Position numbers and translations under genes: made by a program. Positions 45,019-55,495 of a stretch of DNA of 64,000 bases are shown piece by piece (position 1 is the first letter of the stretch; each line of letters starts with the position of its first letter). The stretch lies in NCBI RefSeq assembly GCF_032884065.1, contig NC_088873.1, forward strand, positions 37,993,823 to 38,057,822, written 5' to 3'. The notes beneath the pieces are model-generated. The model was not told the DNA's origin. It worked only from the letters and a program-made list of their open reading frames with translations, and did no database searches. Source of the stretch: Artemia franciscana (Eukaryota; Arthropoda; Branchiopoda; Anostraca; Artemiidae).

Positions 45019-45046
45019 AGCGCCGCCTACAGCGGTAGGCGGCGCT
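45019..45046. other. GC-rich perfect hairpin
   Basis: AGCGCCGCCTAC, loop AGCG, GTAGGCGGCGCT: a 12-bp perfect stem in an AT-rich setting, close downstream of a G-rich tract (44897-44914). It may be a transposon end; no partner was found. Confidence 0.8.
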
Positions 45047-45639
45047 GTACTTAATTTTGCCACAGGCACCATTAACCCAAGGAACGGCTATAGTTAAACT
45101 CCAAGTAGAATTTGTTGAAACTTTCTAAGAATTTATAGTGAAAGCATTAAAATATGATTAAGAAGTAGGAAGTGTAGGCCGTAGATAAACTGCTGAAGAT
45201 CTGGAAGATGCAACCATAGAGCATAAAAGTGAAATACTGCATTGGGTTGATAAAATTGAAATGGAATAGTCAATCCAGACTTTGTCCCCATAAAACACAG
45301 GGATGGGACCACAACTAGCGACAAGGAAAGAGCTAAAGAGAGGTGGGAAAAACATTTTGAGAGTGTGCTAAATCCTTTTTAAGTTCAAGACTCTAGCCTT
45401 TAATTGTATAGATATAAGCCAGTGTCTGATTCAGTCGATAGATGAGCTTTAAAGGAGGTCCTATCCTTGTATATACCTAAAAAATGTTTTTTATACCTAA
45501 AAAATGCATTAAAGTAATTAGTGCTATGTACGAGAATAACATTGCTGCGGCAAGAGTGTGATATGGGGTCTTTAGCTGGTTTTGCATCGGATCACGAGTT
45601 AAGCATGGCTGCATTCTATCCCCATTTATATGGTATTGT

Positions 45640-45770
45640 ATTGGATTAACGACGCTTCTTGACTACTAAGGTCCCTGCGTCGGCCCTGTAGTGCATTCCT
45701 GCAGCATGGTTCGATCTCTGGGTCCCGTATTACCAAGCTAAGGTCAAACCCACTGCGCCACCACAGGACC
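45640..45770 (-). mobile_element. tRNA-derived SINE, triplet member 1
   Basis: Minus-strand copy of the SINE at 41514 (A box CCACTGCGCCACCACAGG in plus reading). It follows CCCCATTTATATGG, the LINE target, and differs from members 2 and 3 at several positions and in its shorter tail. Confidence 0.9.
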
Positions 45771-45925
45771 CCATTTATATGGATTATTATTATTTAAGAA
45801 TTAACGACGCTTCTTGACTACTAAGGTCCTTGCGTCGGCCCTGCAGTGCATTCCTGCAGCGTGATTCGATCTCTGGGTCCCGTATTACCAAGCTAAGGTC
45901 AAATCCACTGCGCCACCACAGGACC
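45771..45925 (-). mobile_element. tRNA-derived SINE, triplet member 2
   Basis: Same orientation, exactly 155 bp after member 1 (TTAACGACG at 45646, 45801 and 45956). It is separated from its neighbours by copies of CCCATTTATATGGATT. It differs from member 3 at essentially one base (AAATCC versus AAACCC). Confidence 0.9.
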
Positions 45926-46082
45926 CCATTTATATGGATTATTATTATTTAAGAATTAACGACGCTTCTTGACTACTAAGGTCCTTGCGTCGGCCCTGCA
46001 GTGCATTCCTGCAGCGTGATTCGATCTCTGGGTCCCGTATTACCAAGCTAAGGTCAAACCCACTGCGCCACCACAGGACCCC
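45926..46082 (-). mobile_element. tRNA-derived SINE, triplet member 3
   Basis: Near-identical to member 2 including the intervening target sequence. After it the LINE frame continues at 'ATTTATATGGATCATTTTAA'. Confidence 0.9.
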
Positions 46083-46574
46083 ATTTATATGGATCATTTT
46101 AATGGACTTAGTTTTAAAATACACGCCAAGGGCTATGGGATAAAATGGGATCGAATAGGAGTGTAAAACTCTCCTTGACTTAGATTATGCTATTGATTTG
46201 ATGTCAAAATGAATTGTTTTTTGGAGGTATTGAGAGCTTAAGGTTCAAGAATGGGTATGAAAATTAATTTAAGAAGACTAATTCACTTAGACCGGGAATT
46301 AGAGGTGATGTTAAGTAAAGAGGAGATTAATGATTTAGACAGCTTCATTTAATTGGGAAGTGTTATCAATGAAGGTGAATGTTGATGTTTAAAGTAGAAT
46401 AACCAAAGTGTTTTCACAGTTGAAAAGATTTTGGAAGAATGGGAAGATAGGCGTGGGAACAGCGATTGGAATATTGGAAGTTACAGTAATGACAGTGGAC
46501 AAACAGAAGTCAAGCAGTGGTTAAGCAGAGAAAATGCTTACAGATTCTTTTCGGTACCTGTCTGCTTGACCATA

Positions 46575-48325
46575 TCAAACAGTTCGTGGTAACGAACTGT
46601 AGTAAGGAGCGACCCGGCTCAATAGTAAACGAAACTTTAAAAAACGGAATTTTGATGCAAAAATATACATCACAAGAATCGTATTTTCATGCTGATTTTA
46701 AATATATAAGTTTCATCAAATTTAGTCTTTGTCATCAAAAGTTTTATCAAATCAAATTTAGTCTTTGTCATCCAAAATTTGCCTTATATTGGAAAATAGG
46801 GGGGAAACCCCTAAAAGTCTTAGAATCTTAACGAAAATCACACCATCATATTCGGCGTATCATAGAACCCTATAGCAAAAATTTCAAGCTCCTATCTACA
46901 AAACTGTGGAATTTCGTATTTTTTTCCAGAAGACAAATCACGGGTGCGTGTTTATTTTTATTTTTTTTTCCAGGGGTCATCGTATCGACCAAATGGTCCT
47001 AGAATTTCGCAAGAGGGCTCATTCTAACGGAAATGAAAAGTTCTAGTGTCTTTTTCAAGTGACCAAAAAAATTGGAGGGCACCTAGGCCCCCTCCCACGC
47101 TAATTTTTTCTCCAAAGTCAACAGATCAAAATTTTGAGATAGCCATTTGGTTCCGCATAGTCAAAAACCATAATAACTATGTCTTTGGGAATGACTTACT
47201 CCCCCACAGTCCCTGGGGGAGGGGCTGCAAGTTACAAACTTCGACCAGTGTTTACATATAATAATGGTTATTGGGAAGTGTACAGATGTTTTCAGGGGAT
47301 TTTTCTTTTTGATTTTGTGGGTGGGATTGAGGTGAGGGGGCTATGTGGGAGGATCTTTCATTGGAGAAATATGTCATGGGGGAACAGAAGTTCAATGAAA
47401 AGGGCGAAGGATTTTCTAAAATTACTGTAAAAAAACAATGAAAAAATAAACATGGAAAAGTTTTTTCAATTGAAAGCAAAGAGTAGCATTGAAACTTAAA
47501 ACGAACAGAGATTATTATGCATATGAGGGGTTCTAAAAATACTTTAGCATAAAGAGCGAGGTATTTAGGAGGAGATAAATACCTCGCTCTTTATGCTATA
47601 GTATTTTTAGTAATTTCAATTATTTATTCTACGGCCTTTCTGATTCAGGGGTCATTCTTAAAGAATTGGGACAAAACTTAGGATTTAGGGTAAAGAGCGA
47701 GGTATTAACGAGGGTACAAACCTCCTCATATACATAATAAAAATTTAAGAATATAAAAGTTTGTTACGTAAGTTAATTCTTCAGTTACGTATATTTTTTT
47801 ACTAATAAAAACATTCGTTAAAATTACAATTTATAGTTGCCTTTTTATGTAACCAAAAAATTGCAGGGCAACTAGGCCTCCTTCCCCGCCCCTTATTTCT
47901 CAAAATCGTCTGTTCAAAACTAAGAGGAAGCCATTTAGCCAAAAAAGGAATTAATATAAAAATTTCATTTTAATAATTTATGTGTGGAGAGCCAAAATCA
48001 AACATGCATTAATTCAAAAACGTTCAGAAATTACATAAAAAAAACTAATTTTTTTAACTGAAAGCAAGGAGCGACATTAAAACTTAAAACGAACAGAAAT
48101 TACTCCGTATTTGAAATAGGTTGTCCCCTTCCCAACGCCTCGCTCTTTACGCTAAAGTTTTTAATTGTTTTAAAAAGTAGAATTGTGGCCAAGAGTCAAA
48201 CTTTAGCGTAAAGAGCGAGGCATTGAGGAGGGGACAACCCATTTCATATACGGAGTAATTTCTGTTCGTTTTAAGTTTTAATGTCGCTCCTTGCTTTCAG
48301 TTAAAAAACTAACTTTTTTATGTAA
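46575..48325 (-). mobile_element. Terminal-hairpin element, copy C (reference, complete)
   Basis: Both edges are set by the LINE frame that it splits (DHI before, NCKQK after), giving about 1.75 kb. In its own orientation it starts near AAAAAAGTTAGTTTTTTAAC and carries a large mirrored module (48050-48315 on the plus strand). In that module AACTGAAAGCAAGGAGCGAC pairs with GTCGCTCCTTGCTTTCAGTT and CTCGCTCTTTACGCTAAAG pairs with CTTTAGCGTAAAGAGCGAG. It has a second mirrored pair (47525-47615) and the 'AAAGTCAACAGATC' module. It ends with the hairpin at 46579-46600 plus TTGAT. There is no long open frame and no evident target duplication. Confidence 0.83.
48050..48315. repeat. Long fold-back module of copy C
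   Basis: Two arms of roughly 110-120 bp mirror each other around a ~55-bp centre, pairing the whole stretch from 'AACTGAAAGCAAGGAGCGAC' to 'CGCTCTTTACGCTAAAGTTT'. RNA or single-stranded DNA of this region would form a long hairpin. Confidence 0.9.
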
Positions 48326-48640
48326 TTGCAAACAGAAATTGGGCGAAAAATATGGTACTATTTCTACGGCTATAACGAGGGAAAGGTAGAGATGGCTAGG
48401 ACACTTTGCGCGTATGAAATCATTCTTTTTATCCAACGATTTAGGGTCGAAAGAGAAGCAGGTTGTTTCCGAATCGGGTGGGAGGAGGTCGTAAGGAAGG
48501 ACTTTGGTGAAATTTTAACTACTTGGGAGGTAGTAACGTGGGAGGCTTTAAATAGACTGGGGCAGAGAAATAGCGTGCGTAGCTGCCTCAGCCTCATGTG
48601 GCTTAGAACTGTAGTGAGTTGTTGGCAGTAGTAGTAGTTG
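48326..48640 (+). pseudogene. Continuation of the RTE-like LINE: C-terminal tail
   Basis: It resumes the frame broken at 46574: NEGKVEMARTLCAYE (family: RERLRWLGHVLR), then EAGCFRIGWEEVVRKDFGEI and LNRLGQRNSVRSCLSLMWLR, ending TVVSCWQ. This is the same tail as at 970-1263. It ends in GTAGTAGTAG repeats. Confidence 0.82.
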
Positions 48641-48659
48641 TAGCTCGGTTGAATCAATA

Positions 48660-49979
48660 TAACGCTCAATATGTCTGAATCAACGGCTATTAGAGATGTT
48701 TTTTCACCCCAGAACTTCTTTGAAAACCTGACTTAATATTTTGGTTATTGTGGGCTACGGGTTGGTCTTTATTAAGTTGCTGCTACCGCTCTAACCGTAA
48801 TAGGTGATTGTAAACCTTCAATTGAAGTTTTGCACAAATGGTGATTTTAATGGTATTCATCTTTGTTTTTAAGATAGTACAGAGTAATTCTTGTTTTTAA
48901 GATGTATAAGACAATGGCAGTTAAAATGATGTGATGTTCATTTCGATGTGGTATGACGTCATAATCAAGGGGTTTCAGGCTCTTGTCGAAATTCTTTCAA
49001 ATATATGTTTTCATAATTAAACTGTGCTGATATGTCGAATCAATATGTATAATTTTTTTTGCAAAATCAGTGTCTTTTGGAATTCTTTTTACTAAATAGA
49101 GTCTTTGCAAATGTGTTTTTAAAATGTCTATTTTTACTCTTTACTTCTTCGCTACGGTTTACTCTTTACTACATTGCTGCTACTGCTTCAACCACAGTTG
49201 ACCTTACGTAAACCTTACGTTGAAGCTACAAAGTGATGGTGGTTTTAATTGTCTAGTGTTAATGTTTCCTAACCTTCTCCACTCTAGAAGTAGCACGAAA
49301 AACTGTCATTTTTTATGCTCTAGCACTTCACTCTGGTGATACCAATGCAAATAAAAAGCGGGCAGATATTACATTACCTCTACAATTAGCCATAACCTTT
49401 ATCTTTACTATCTTCTAGTAGCATGCTAGCGGTAGATTAAAGAAAAAGGATCATCAGAAGTTTGACCTTATCTCTGATTCTTTCAGAGAGACTCCTGAAA
49501 CACAAGGGTCGTCTAATCAGAATAAAAAAATTAATTTAAGTATTAAAGAGCATTAGTGTGAGAAGCGAGGTATTGATTAGGGGCAACTCTCCACACATAC
49601 ACAATAATATCTGTTCTTTTTTCAGTTTTAATCTTGCTCCTCGTTTTGCATTGATTTTTTTCTTTTTTAATTCAATATCTAAAGAGGCTGTAATAGACCA
49701 TGTCCTTGAGGTATTGGAATTCAGCTCAGTTTGGAAGACAAAATTTGAATGAAAATCAAATTTAGCGATCGGATTTTGAATGGGGTTATTGGGTCACTCC
49801 TGTTGTTGACGAGCTTGTATTGGTATATTTCGGTCAGCTAACAGTCCTAGGAAAGCTATCAATGCCAATTTGGTCACAATAAGCTACTCTAGTCATTTCT
49901 GGCTTGCAAAGAATCATTTGAAAAAGTTTATCAACGATTTTTTTTTCTTGAATGAAAGGTGAGTAAGAAGGAACTAGCT
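48660..49979. other. Mostly unrecognised; relic of the hairpin family near 49490-49660
   Basis: 'GAAACACAAGGGTCGTCTAA', 'GAGAAGCGAGGTATTGATTA' and 'TTTTAATCTTGCTCC' follow the order of the mirrored module's right half. Around 49140-49230 two 'TTTACTCTTTACT' and 'ACCTTACGTAAACCTTACGT' short repeats occur. No gene was seen. Confidence 0.45.
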
Positions 49980-50156
49980 CGAACGCAGAACTCATTCCTT
50001 TGTATCCAAGATTTTATTGTAACAATTAATTTAAGCAATTATCACGCTATCATTCACTACATGGCATAACAACATAACAACATAAGTCTAAACATGGCAT
50101 AGCAACCGTTGTATCCGGGGGAAAGCAGTCAGACAAGTTTATCCGTTAACTGCTAA
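49980..50156. repeat. Left half of the repeat split by the 13-kb hAT
   Basis: It matches 31414-31600 closely, with an extra ACAACATA in one tract. It breaks at the 8-bp duplication ACTGCTAA (50149-50156). The right half resumes at 63128. Confidence 0.9.
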
Positions 50157-50439
50157 CACTGTTGCCAGATTGTCAGCGCAGAAAAACGCCCAGGGGTTTT
50201 CAAAACAATCCCGAACAAGCCCCAGAAAATTCTACCGAAATAATCCACTTTTGACATTCCACTTTATAGTGAGCGCGTACGAAAGCTTGTTTCACGAAGA
50301 ATGCTATATCTAGATGCAGAATTAATACTGAATTTTCAGTCCAAAGCTATTCTCATCGTTTTTTCTTTAAACTTCTGGAAGAGTCTCAATTTTGTTGATC
50401 TCCCCTCAACATTTGCAGGGAAGAAGAATAAACCTACCC

Positions 50440-51200
50440 GGCAGGCGGGAATACTTGACATTTTTTTCTGCTTTTAAGTTTGAAATATAAAAGAAATACC
50501 TTAAGCTGTATGGCAGCCCATAGCTCTGGCCTCTCCTAATATCGAGTTAATCTTTCGTTTCTTTTTTAAGCTGTATGGCAGCTAAATATTTTGAACTCAT
50601 GTTTTTTTTCTGACGCTAAGCTTTTGCATTGACAAACTTATGGTGCGGAAGTAAAACTGTTTACTTGGAAACGAATTCGTCCATAGAATTTTCAAACTCG
50701 AGACTTTTGGAATCAAATATTATGTGTTCAGACCTAGGATCAAAGTTGGACCATTTAATTGTGACTGCTGCTATTTTAGATGAAAGCTAGATAAAAAAGA
50801 CAAAGGGGCCATTTCCCAGCCGAGCCCTCGAGGCGAATCCTAATATGTTATTATTCCTTACAGTTTCAGTTTTCCCTCTGAATTTACACCTTTCAACAGA
50901 GTTGCCGCCTCTCCATGCCCTTCCGAAAGCTATAGCCATACACAAATAAAGCCACTTCCCCTTGCCCTACTGCCCTAATAAGTGATATTTTTTTAATTTG
51001 TCACTAAATATTATGTTTTCTTTATGTTTATCTCTTTAGAAACCTATTTTGAAGCAAGATTATTTAATCTAAAAATTACCTTCAGCTAAGTGGCAGCTAT
51101 ATATTTTGAACTTTTATGATTATTTCGGATGTTAAGACTTTTAACTGAAAACCTTTTTTTTCTCGTCACCTAGTTTTAATGGACGCGGTTCTCAGCTATT
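50440..51200. repeat. Diverged repeats in the left flank of the hAT element
   Basis: 'TTAAGCTGTATGGCAGCTAA' and related strings recur near 50500, 50565 and 51075, each followed by a 'TATTTTGAACT' block, suggesting units of about 70-500 bp. No coding frame was seen. Confidence 0.5.
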
Positions 51201-51955
51201 TCTTAATGTATTGACTTCATAATACAACAAAAAAAAAAATTCACAAGTAACAGAAAACACAATGAGATCTCTTCAATAAGCAAAATAATTTTTGTGAACA
51301 AAACAGAATTTTGGCCAAACTATCACGACAAGAAATACACAGGCTTAATTACTTCTTTGGATAGAATGGTAAAATGCAAAAAAGAAAATAATTGAAGCTT
51401 GAAATTTTGTAATACAAAGGAAAAAAGCTTCAAGAGAATAAACACAATGATTGAAAACTCTCAATACTTTTGGTACATTTTCTTAGTACCTCAAGTAAGA
51501 AAAATTAAAAATAATTTTTGAGAAATGAGATACTATGTACAGCTTTTGACAAAAAAAAATGCTACAACAGCTGAAATACCAATATATTGAACGAACACGA
51601 GGAACTTTTGATTTAAAAAAGCTAACTGCAAGCTAAAATTTCAGCGTCATCACCTTAGGAAAATATGCATATCAAAGGCTGATTATCTTGTAATACAGCA
51701 TTTTGGTTTTTAAATGCAGCTTATCAATCGATTTCTTTTACCAATCAGGCTTCAACCAAGATTCCTAGTTTTGGCTCCACTGAAGGGGCTCATTTTTATA
51801 TTAATTTCACAGAATCTGAAGAATTCCAACATTCGTTTTTCTTTTTTTTTTTAAACCTACGGTTTCTTATTCAATTCCTATTCGTACCTTGAGGTGCAAA
51901 TTGAAAAAAAAAACTCTGATTAAAAAATAATTTCGTATCTTATTTTCAACATTAT
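51201..51955. other. hAT element interior, no gene seen
   Basis: AT-rich, with short A and T runs and no product-like frame. Confidence 0.4.
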
Positions 51956-51959
51956 TTAC

Positions 51960-52290
51960 TAGAATAATCAGGAAAACGTAGAATATTAAGCTTTCTCGTT
52001 GGATTTTCAAATTTTTTTTTGGAAAGTCAGCAGAGTGTAAAATATAAAATTCTTTCATTGGAATTCCAAACTAATTGGTTGGACTTTGAAAAATTGGGTA
52101 TTGGAAAGTCAAGAGAACATGAAATATCAAACTTTTCGCTGGACTTAAAACGTTTTTTGTTGGAAAGTTAAACAAATCGTTGAAGATCACATTCACTTTT
52201 TTGATTTTACATCTTTGCTGAAAATTCAATTATAATTTTTTTTTAAGCAATTGAAAGTTTAACACATTTTCTTGTTGGAAATCCATTTTT
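51960..52290. repeat. ~95-bp degenerate tandem repeat
   Basis: Three to four units share 'TTGGAAAGTCA', 'AAATATCAAACTTTTCGCTG'-like and 'TTGGACTTT' segments near 52000, 52090 and 52150. The repeat lies just downstream of the transposase stop. Confidence 0.6.
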
Positions 52291-52392
52291 TTTTTAAAGT
52301 GTATATCTACAACTCAAGAAGTTAGAAAAGAACACCAAGAGAAAAACAGCATCAGATGAAAAGAAAGCGAATAAAGAGCCAGCTCTGCAATT

Positions 52393-54160
52393 CTATAGTA
52401 AAACCAGTATGTCATCAAGATCATTGTTAAAATTCATATCTGTGGTTGCAGTGGAACCCCCAAGCCTATAGATTTCACTGTTGAACTGCAACATTTTTTT
52501 AGTAGGCTCAAACTGGGAACAGCAAATACCACACACTGACAACCACAGCCGAAAGACTACTATTGAGTTCAGCATAGGCAACAACATTCGATTCCGAAGT
52601 TTTTTCTTCACAATATTCATCATAGAAAATGACCTCTCAACTACAGCATTGCTTATTGGCAGGCTGAGGAGGGTCAATGCCCACCTCGCTAAGTCACTAC
52701 ATGGAGGAACACCAGCTGGATCAAGATGGTGCAGGACCTTGACCCAGAATTCACAAGAGTCACTTGGAATTTCTCCGCCACAAGCTGATGCCCAGTCAAC
52801 TACCAAGAGTCTTCTCCACTGACTCTCTAACTCACTAATATTCAGCACTGGAATAACATCCAAAGGCAAATCACTAAATCGAGGACGTAACTGCGACAAA
52901 CAAATGGTCGGAGAAAGCACTTTCAGTTTCAGCAGAGAATCAAGAGCTGGGGGCAAGCGCTTTAAAACTGCTCTAGCAGCTGTCTTGAGAAATTTGAGGC
53001 AACGCAGCTTTACTTCTTCCTTTTGATGACTGATCAGCTTAGATCTTTCAAGCTCCAAATTGAACTCGTATCCGTAGTCAACCTGGGCTGTAGGAAGGTA
53101 ATAAATTTCGAAGTCCATATTCATTGTTAATGACACTGCAGACGTGTGCAATATTCTCTGCAGAAGACTTAATACAAACTCTTTTAGCTCTTGAAATAAA
53201 CGAAAGTGATCTGCGTTAGTGTGTTGGAAAAGGAGGTTAACTCTCTGAAATTCGGCCAATAATGGCTTCAAGAAAACAATATATGCCTTATTTCGTTCAT
53301 CGAGGTACATATCATGGAGCATTCGGGCAGTGTAGCAACGTTCCTTTTCCTTCGCTAATCGAAAGTGCGCTGACAGCTCAGAATACTGCTCGAGTATGCG
53401 AACGACTGCTCTATATCGAGATAGCCAACGGGTATTGGAAGGAGCAATCATTTTCAACGGGGTATTCCCATCGTTTATGAGCTGGAACATTTGCTGATAT
53501 GCCTCTCTTCGTAAAGGACTAACGTTAAACCACTTGTAAGTCTCTGAGAGCATGAACTCCAAATTGCTTGGAAGCTCTCTAACAGCCTCGGAAGCACACA
53601 AATGTAGGGAGTGACATACACATTTGAAGAGTTGGAGTTGAGGCAACCCGTCATCTTGTAATAACGTGAACAGCGAATGGTTCCCACCACACATGTTGTT
53701 TGCTCCATCTGTCCCAATACCTATCAGATTTTTAAGGGGAATTCCACATAAAGCTAAGACGTCTTTCAGTTCTTGATGTAAAATCACAGAAGTGGTCGAA
53801 GGTACTTAAACCATGCCCAAAGTAGCACAAAGAACTTTCTTCATCTTGGGGCTATAGTATCTCACACAAATACACATGAATTTCATGGTGGCAACGTCGG
53901 TCGATTCGTCCAGAATAAGGGAATATCTGCTGTCACCAACATCAGCAACAATCTCTTGGAGACTTTCTGGTCCAAGAACATTCTTGATAAGGGCTGAACA
54001 TTTTGATCCTTCAATTTCGTTGCCTCAGAAACTGGTCCAGGAAAAGCACTCTTGATAATGGTGGATAGGTGGTCAATAGTCATAATCGATGAATGACATG
54101 CGACATGTGCTGCCAAAATCAGTTCTGCTTTTCGTGCTTTGACATCGAGCTGAGTAATTC
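52393..54160 (-). pseudogene. hAT transposase, catalytic and dimerisation exon
   Basis: The exon starts at acceptor TTTTCTTAG (plus 54161-54169) and opens GITQLDVKARKAELILAAHV. The first catalytic Asp is in SLILDESTDVATMKFM. The 464-residue stretch (53787-52393) has TDGANNMCGG with the second Asp, CVCHSLHLCASEAV, the Trp block SNTRWLSRYRAV, and near the end SNAVVERSFSMMNIVKKKLR, the hAT dimerisation signature. Two lesions separate the parts: a one-base shift near 54008 and a TAA at about 53811 (LGMV-stop-VPSTTS). Otherwise the protein is intact, so the copy was active recently. It would have cut and pasted this element. Confidence 0.9.
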
Positions 54161-54789
54161 CTAAGAAAAGAATGGGGTTTTAATTCAGCAGGTTAATCTG
54201 CAAAGTGTCAAATAATTCCTGCACTGCTTTCAACAGTTACTTACTTTTAAAAGTGAGAAATAATTTGAAAGAAGACTAAACTGACTTTTTGTGCAAGCTT
54301 TGGATAAGCATCTAACGCAAGGGTAAAGACGCCCTACAGGCTGAGGTTGAGGAAAGCCTCATATTCTCTGGTATTGACTTTGAATAAAAAGCTTTGAGAT
54401 TGTAACATCCAGTTTGTGATATTTTTTTTACTTCAATCGTTTGAGCTGACAAACCACAGTCTAGGCTACTAGTTCTGCATGTAGTGAGGCCCTGAATATG
54501 TAATGAAGATTGAGACTATATGGATCTTTTCGGCCTTCTGGCCTTTGCCTCCTTACACTCTATCTCCTTGTACATCTATATCTATCTATATAAAAATAAG
54601 TTGTCTGTCTGTCAGGTGACGTCATGTTTCTATGTCGACTTACGTCATGAAGTTAGTTGTCGTCATTTTTGCTATGACGGAGACGTCATTAAAGATATTT
54701 AATCATGAAGTTTGTTGTCGTCATTTTTGCTATGACGGTGACGTCATTGAAGATATTTAAGACATATATCTTCACGTAGAAATCTATTA

Positions 54790-55495
54790 ATGTTTAAGTT
54801 TAAAATGACTGATGAACTTACAATAGCAAAAGCCGATGAAGATGCTCAAAGAGTCTATGCCAAAAAACTTGCTGCTGATAGAGAAAGTCAGAAAAGAAGG
54901 CGTGCCGAGGAATCAAAAGAACAGCAAGGAAACAGGCTTGAGGCTGATAGAGAAAGAAAGAAAAGAAAGCGTGCCGAGGAATCAAAAGAACAGCAAGGAA
55001 ACAGGCTTGAGGCTGATAGAGAAAGAAAGAACAGAAAGCGTGCCGAGGAACTACCAGAGCAACGCGAAAGCAGACTTGCTGCTAAAAGAGAAAGTGAAAA
55101 AAGAAGGCGTGCCGAGGAATCACAAGAACAGCAAGAAATCAGGCTTGCTGCTGATAGAGAAAGTAACAAATGAAAGCGTGCCGAGGAATCACTAGAACAG
55201 CAAGAAATCAGGCTTGCTGCTGATAGAGAAAGTAAGAAAAGAAAGCGTGCCGAGGAATCAGAGCAACCTGAAAGTTATCGCCTGGCATTCAGGTACAGCC
55301 CAGTCGATGATTATAGCTTGAGTAGATGTGTTCAAATAGGGACAATGTCTAAAATTTGACCCTATTGCAAGGCCTTGAAATTCAGTGGTGAAACAATGGG
55401 AATGTGTTGCGCCTCAGGAAAAGTTAAACTTCCTCTATTGGCTGCACCACCAAAGCCATTGAAGACTTTCTAATACTGGAACTACGTCAGAATCT
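54790..55495 (+). pseudogene. Helitron N-terminal charged repeats and zinc-finger-like segment
   Basis: It begins MFKFKMTDELTIAKADEDAQ, then about six units of the type KRAEESKEQQGNRLEADRER, a highly charged, probably helical repeat of ~23 residues. It then reads FRYSPVDDYSLSRCVQIGTM, SKI-stop-PYCKALK and GMCCASGKVKLPLLAAPP. The first Cys of the CxxC is replaced by a stop (TGA); the short copy at 23 kb has TGT there, so the lesion is private. Another stop interrupts the repeats at about 55171. The same segment opens both deleted Helitrons. Its role is probably DNA binding (inference). Confidence 0.85.

Larger units (their letters stand above)
45080..46574 (+). pseudogene. RTE-like LINE, polymerase region, interrupted by three SINEs
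   Basis: Decayed frames in order: GTTTSDKERAKERWEKHFES (45305-45365) precedes the polymerase, YKPVSDSVDR is the altered A box, then NITAARV, SPFIW (up to 45630). After the SINE triplet come IILMDL (46090) and TLLDLDYAIDL, where the family has YADDL, so the catalytic pair is lost. SRITKVFSQLKRFWKNGKIG and GILEVTVMTV follow. The frame ends GTCLLDHI at 46574, where the hairpin element starts, and resumes at 48326. It is the same family as the copy at 10735. Confidence 0.83.

Noticed and set aside
45019-45046. Rho-independent terminator
   Set aside because: The genome is eukaryotic; the perfect hairpin is more likely a transposon end.
54888-55169. Minus-strand Ser/Leu-rich open frame
   Set aside because: It is a shadow of the charged-repeat coding region of the Helitron.
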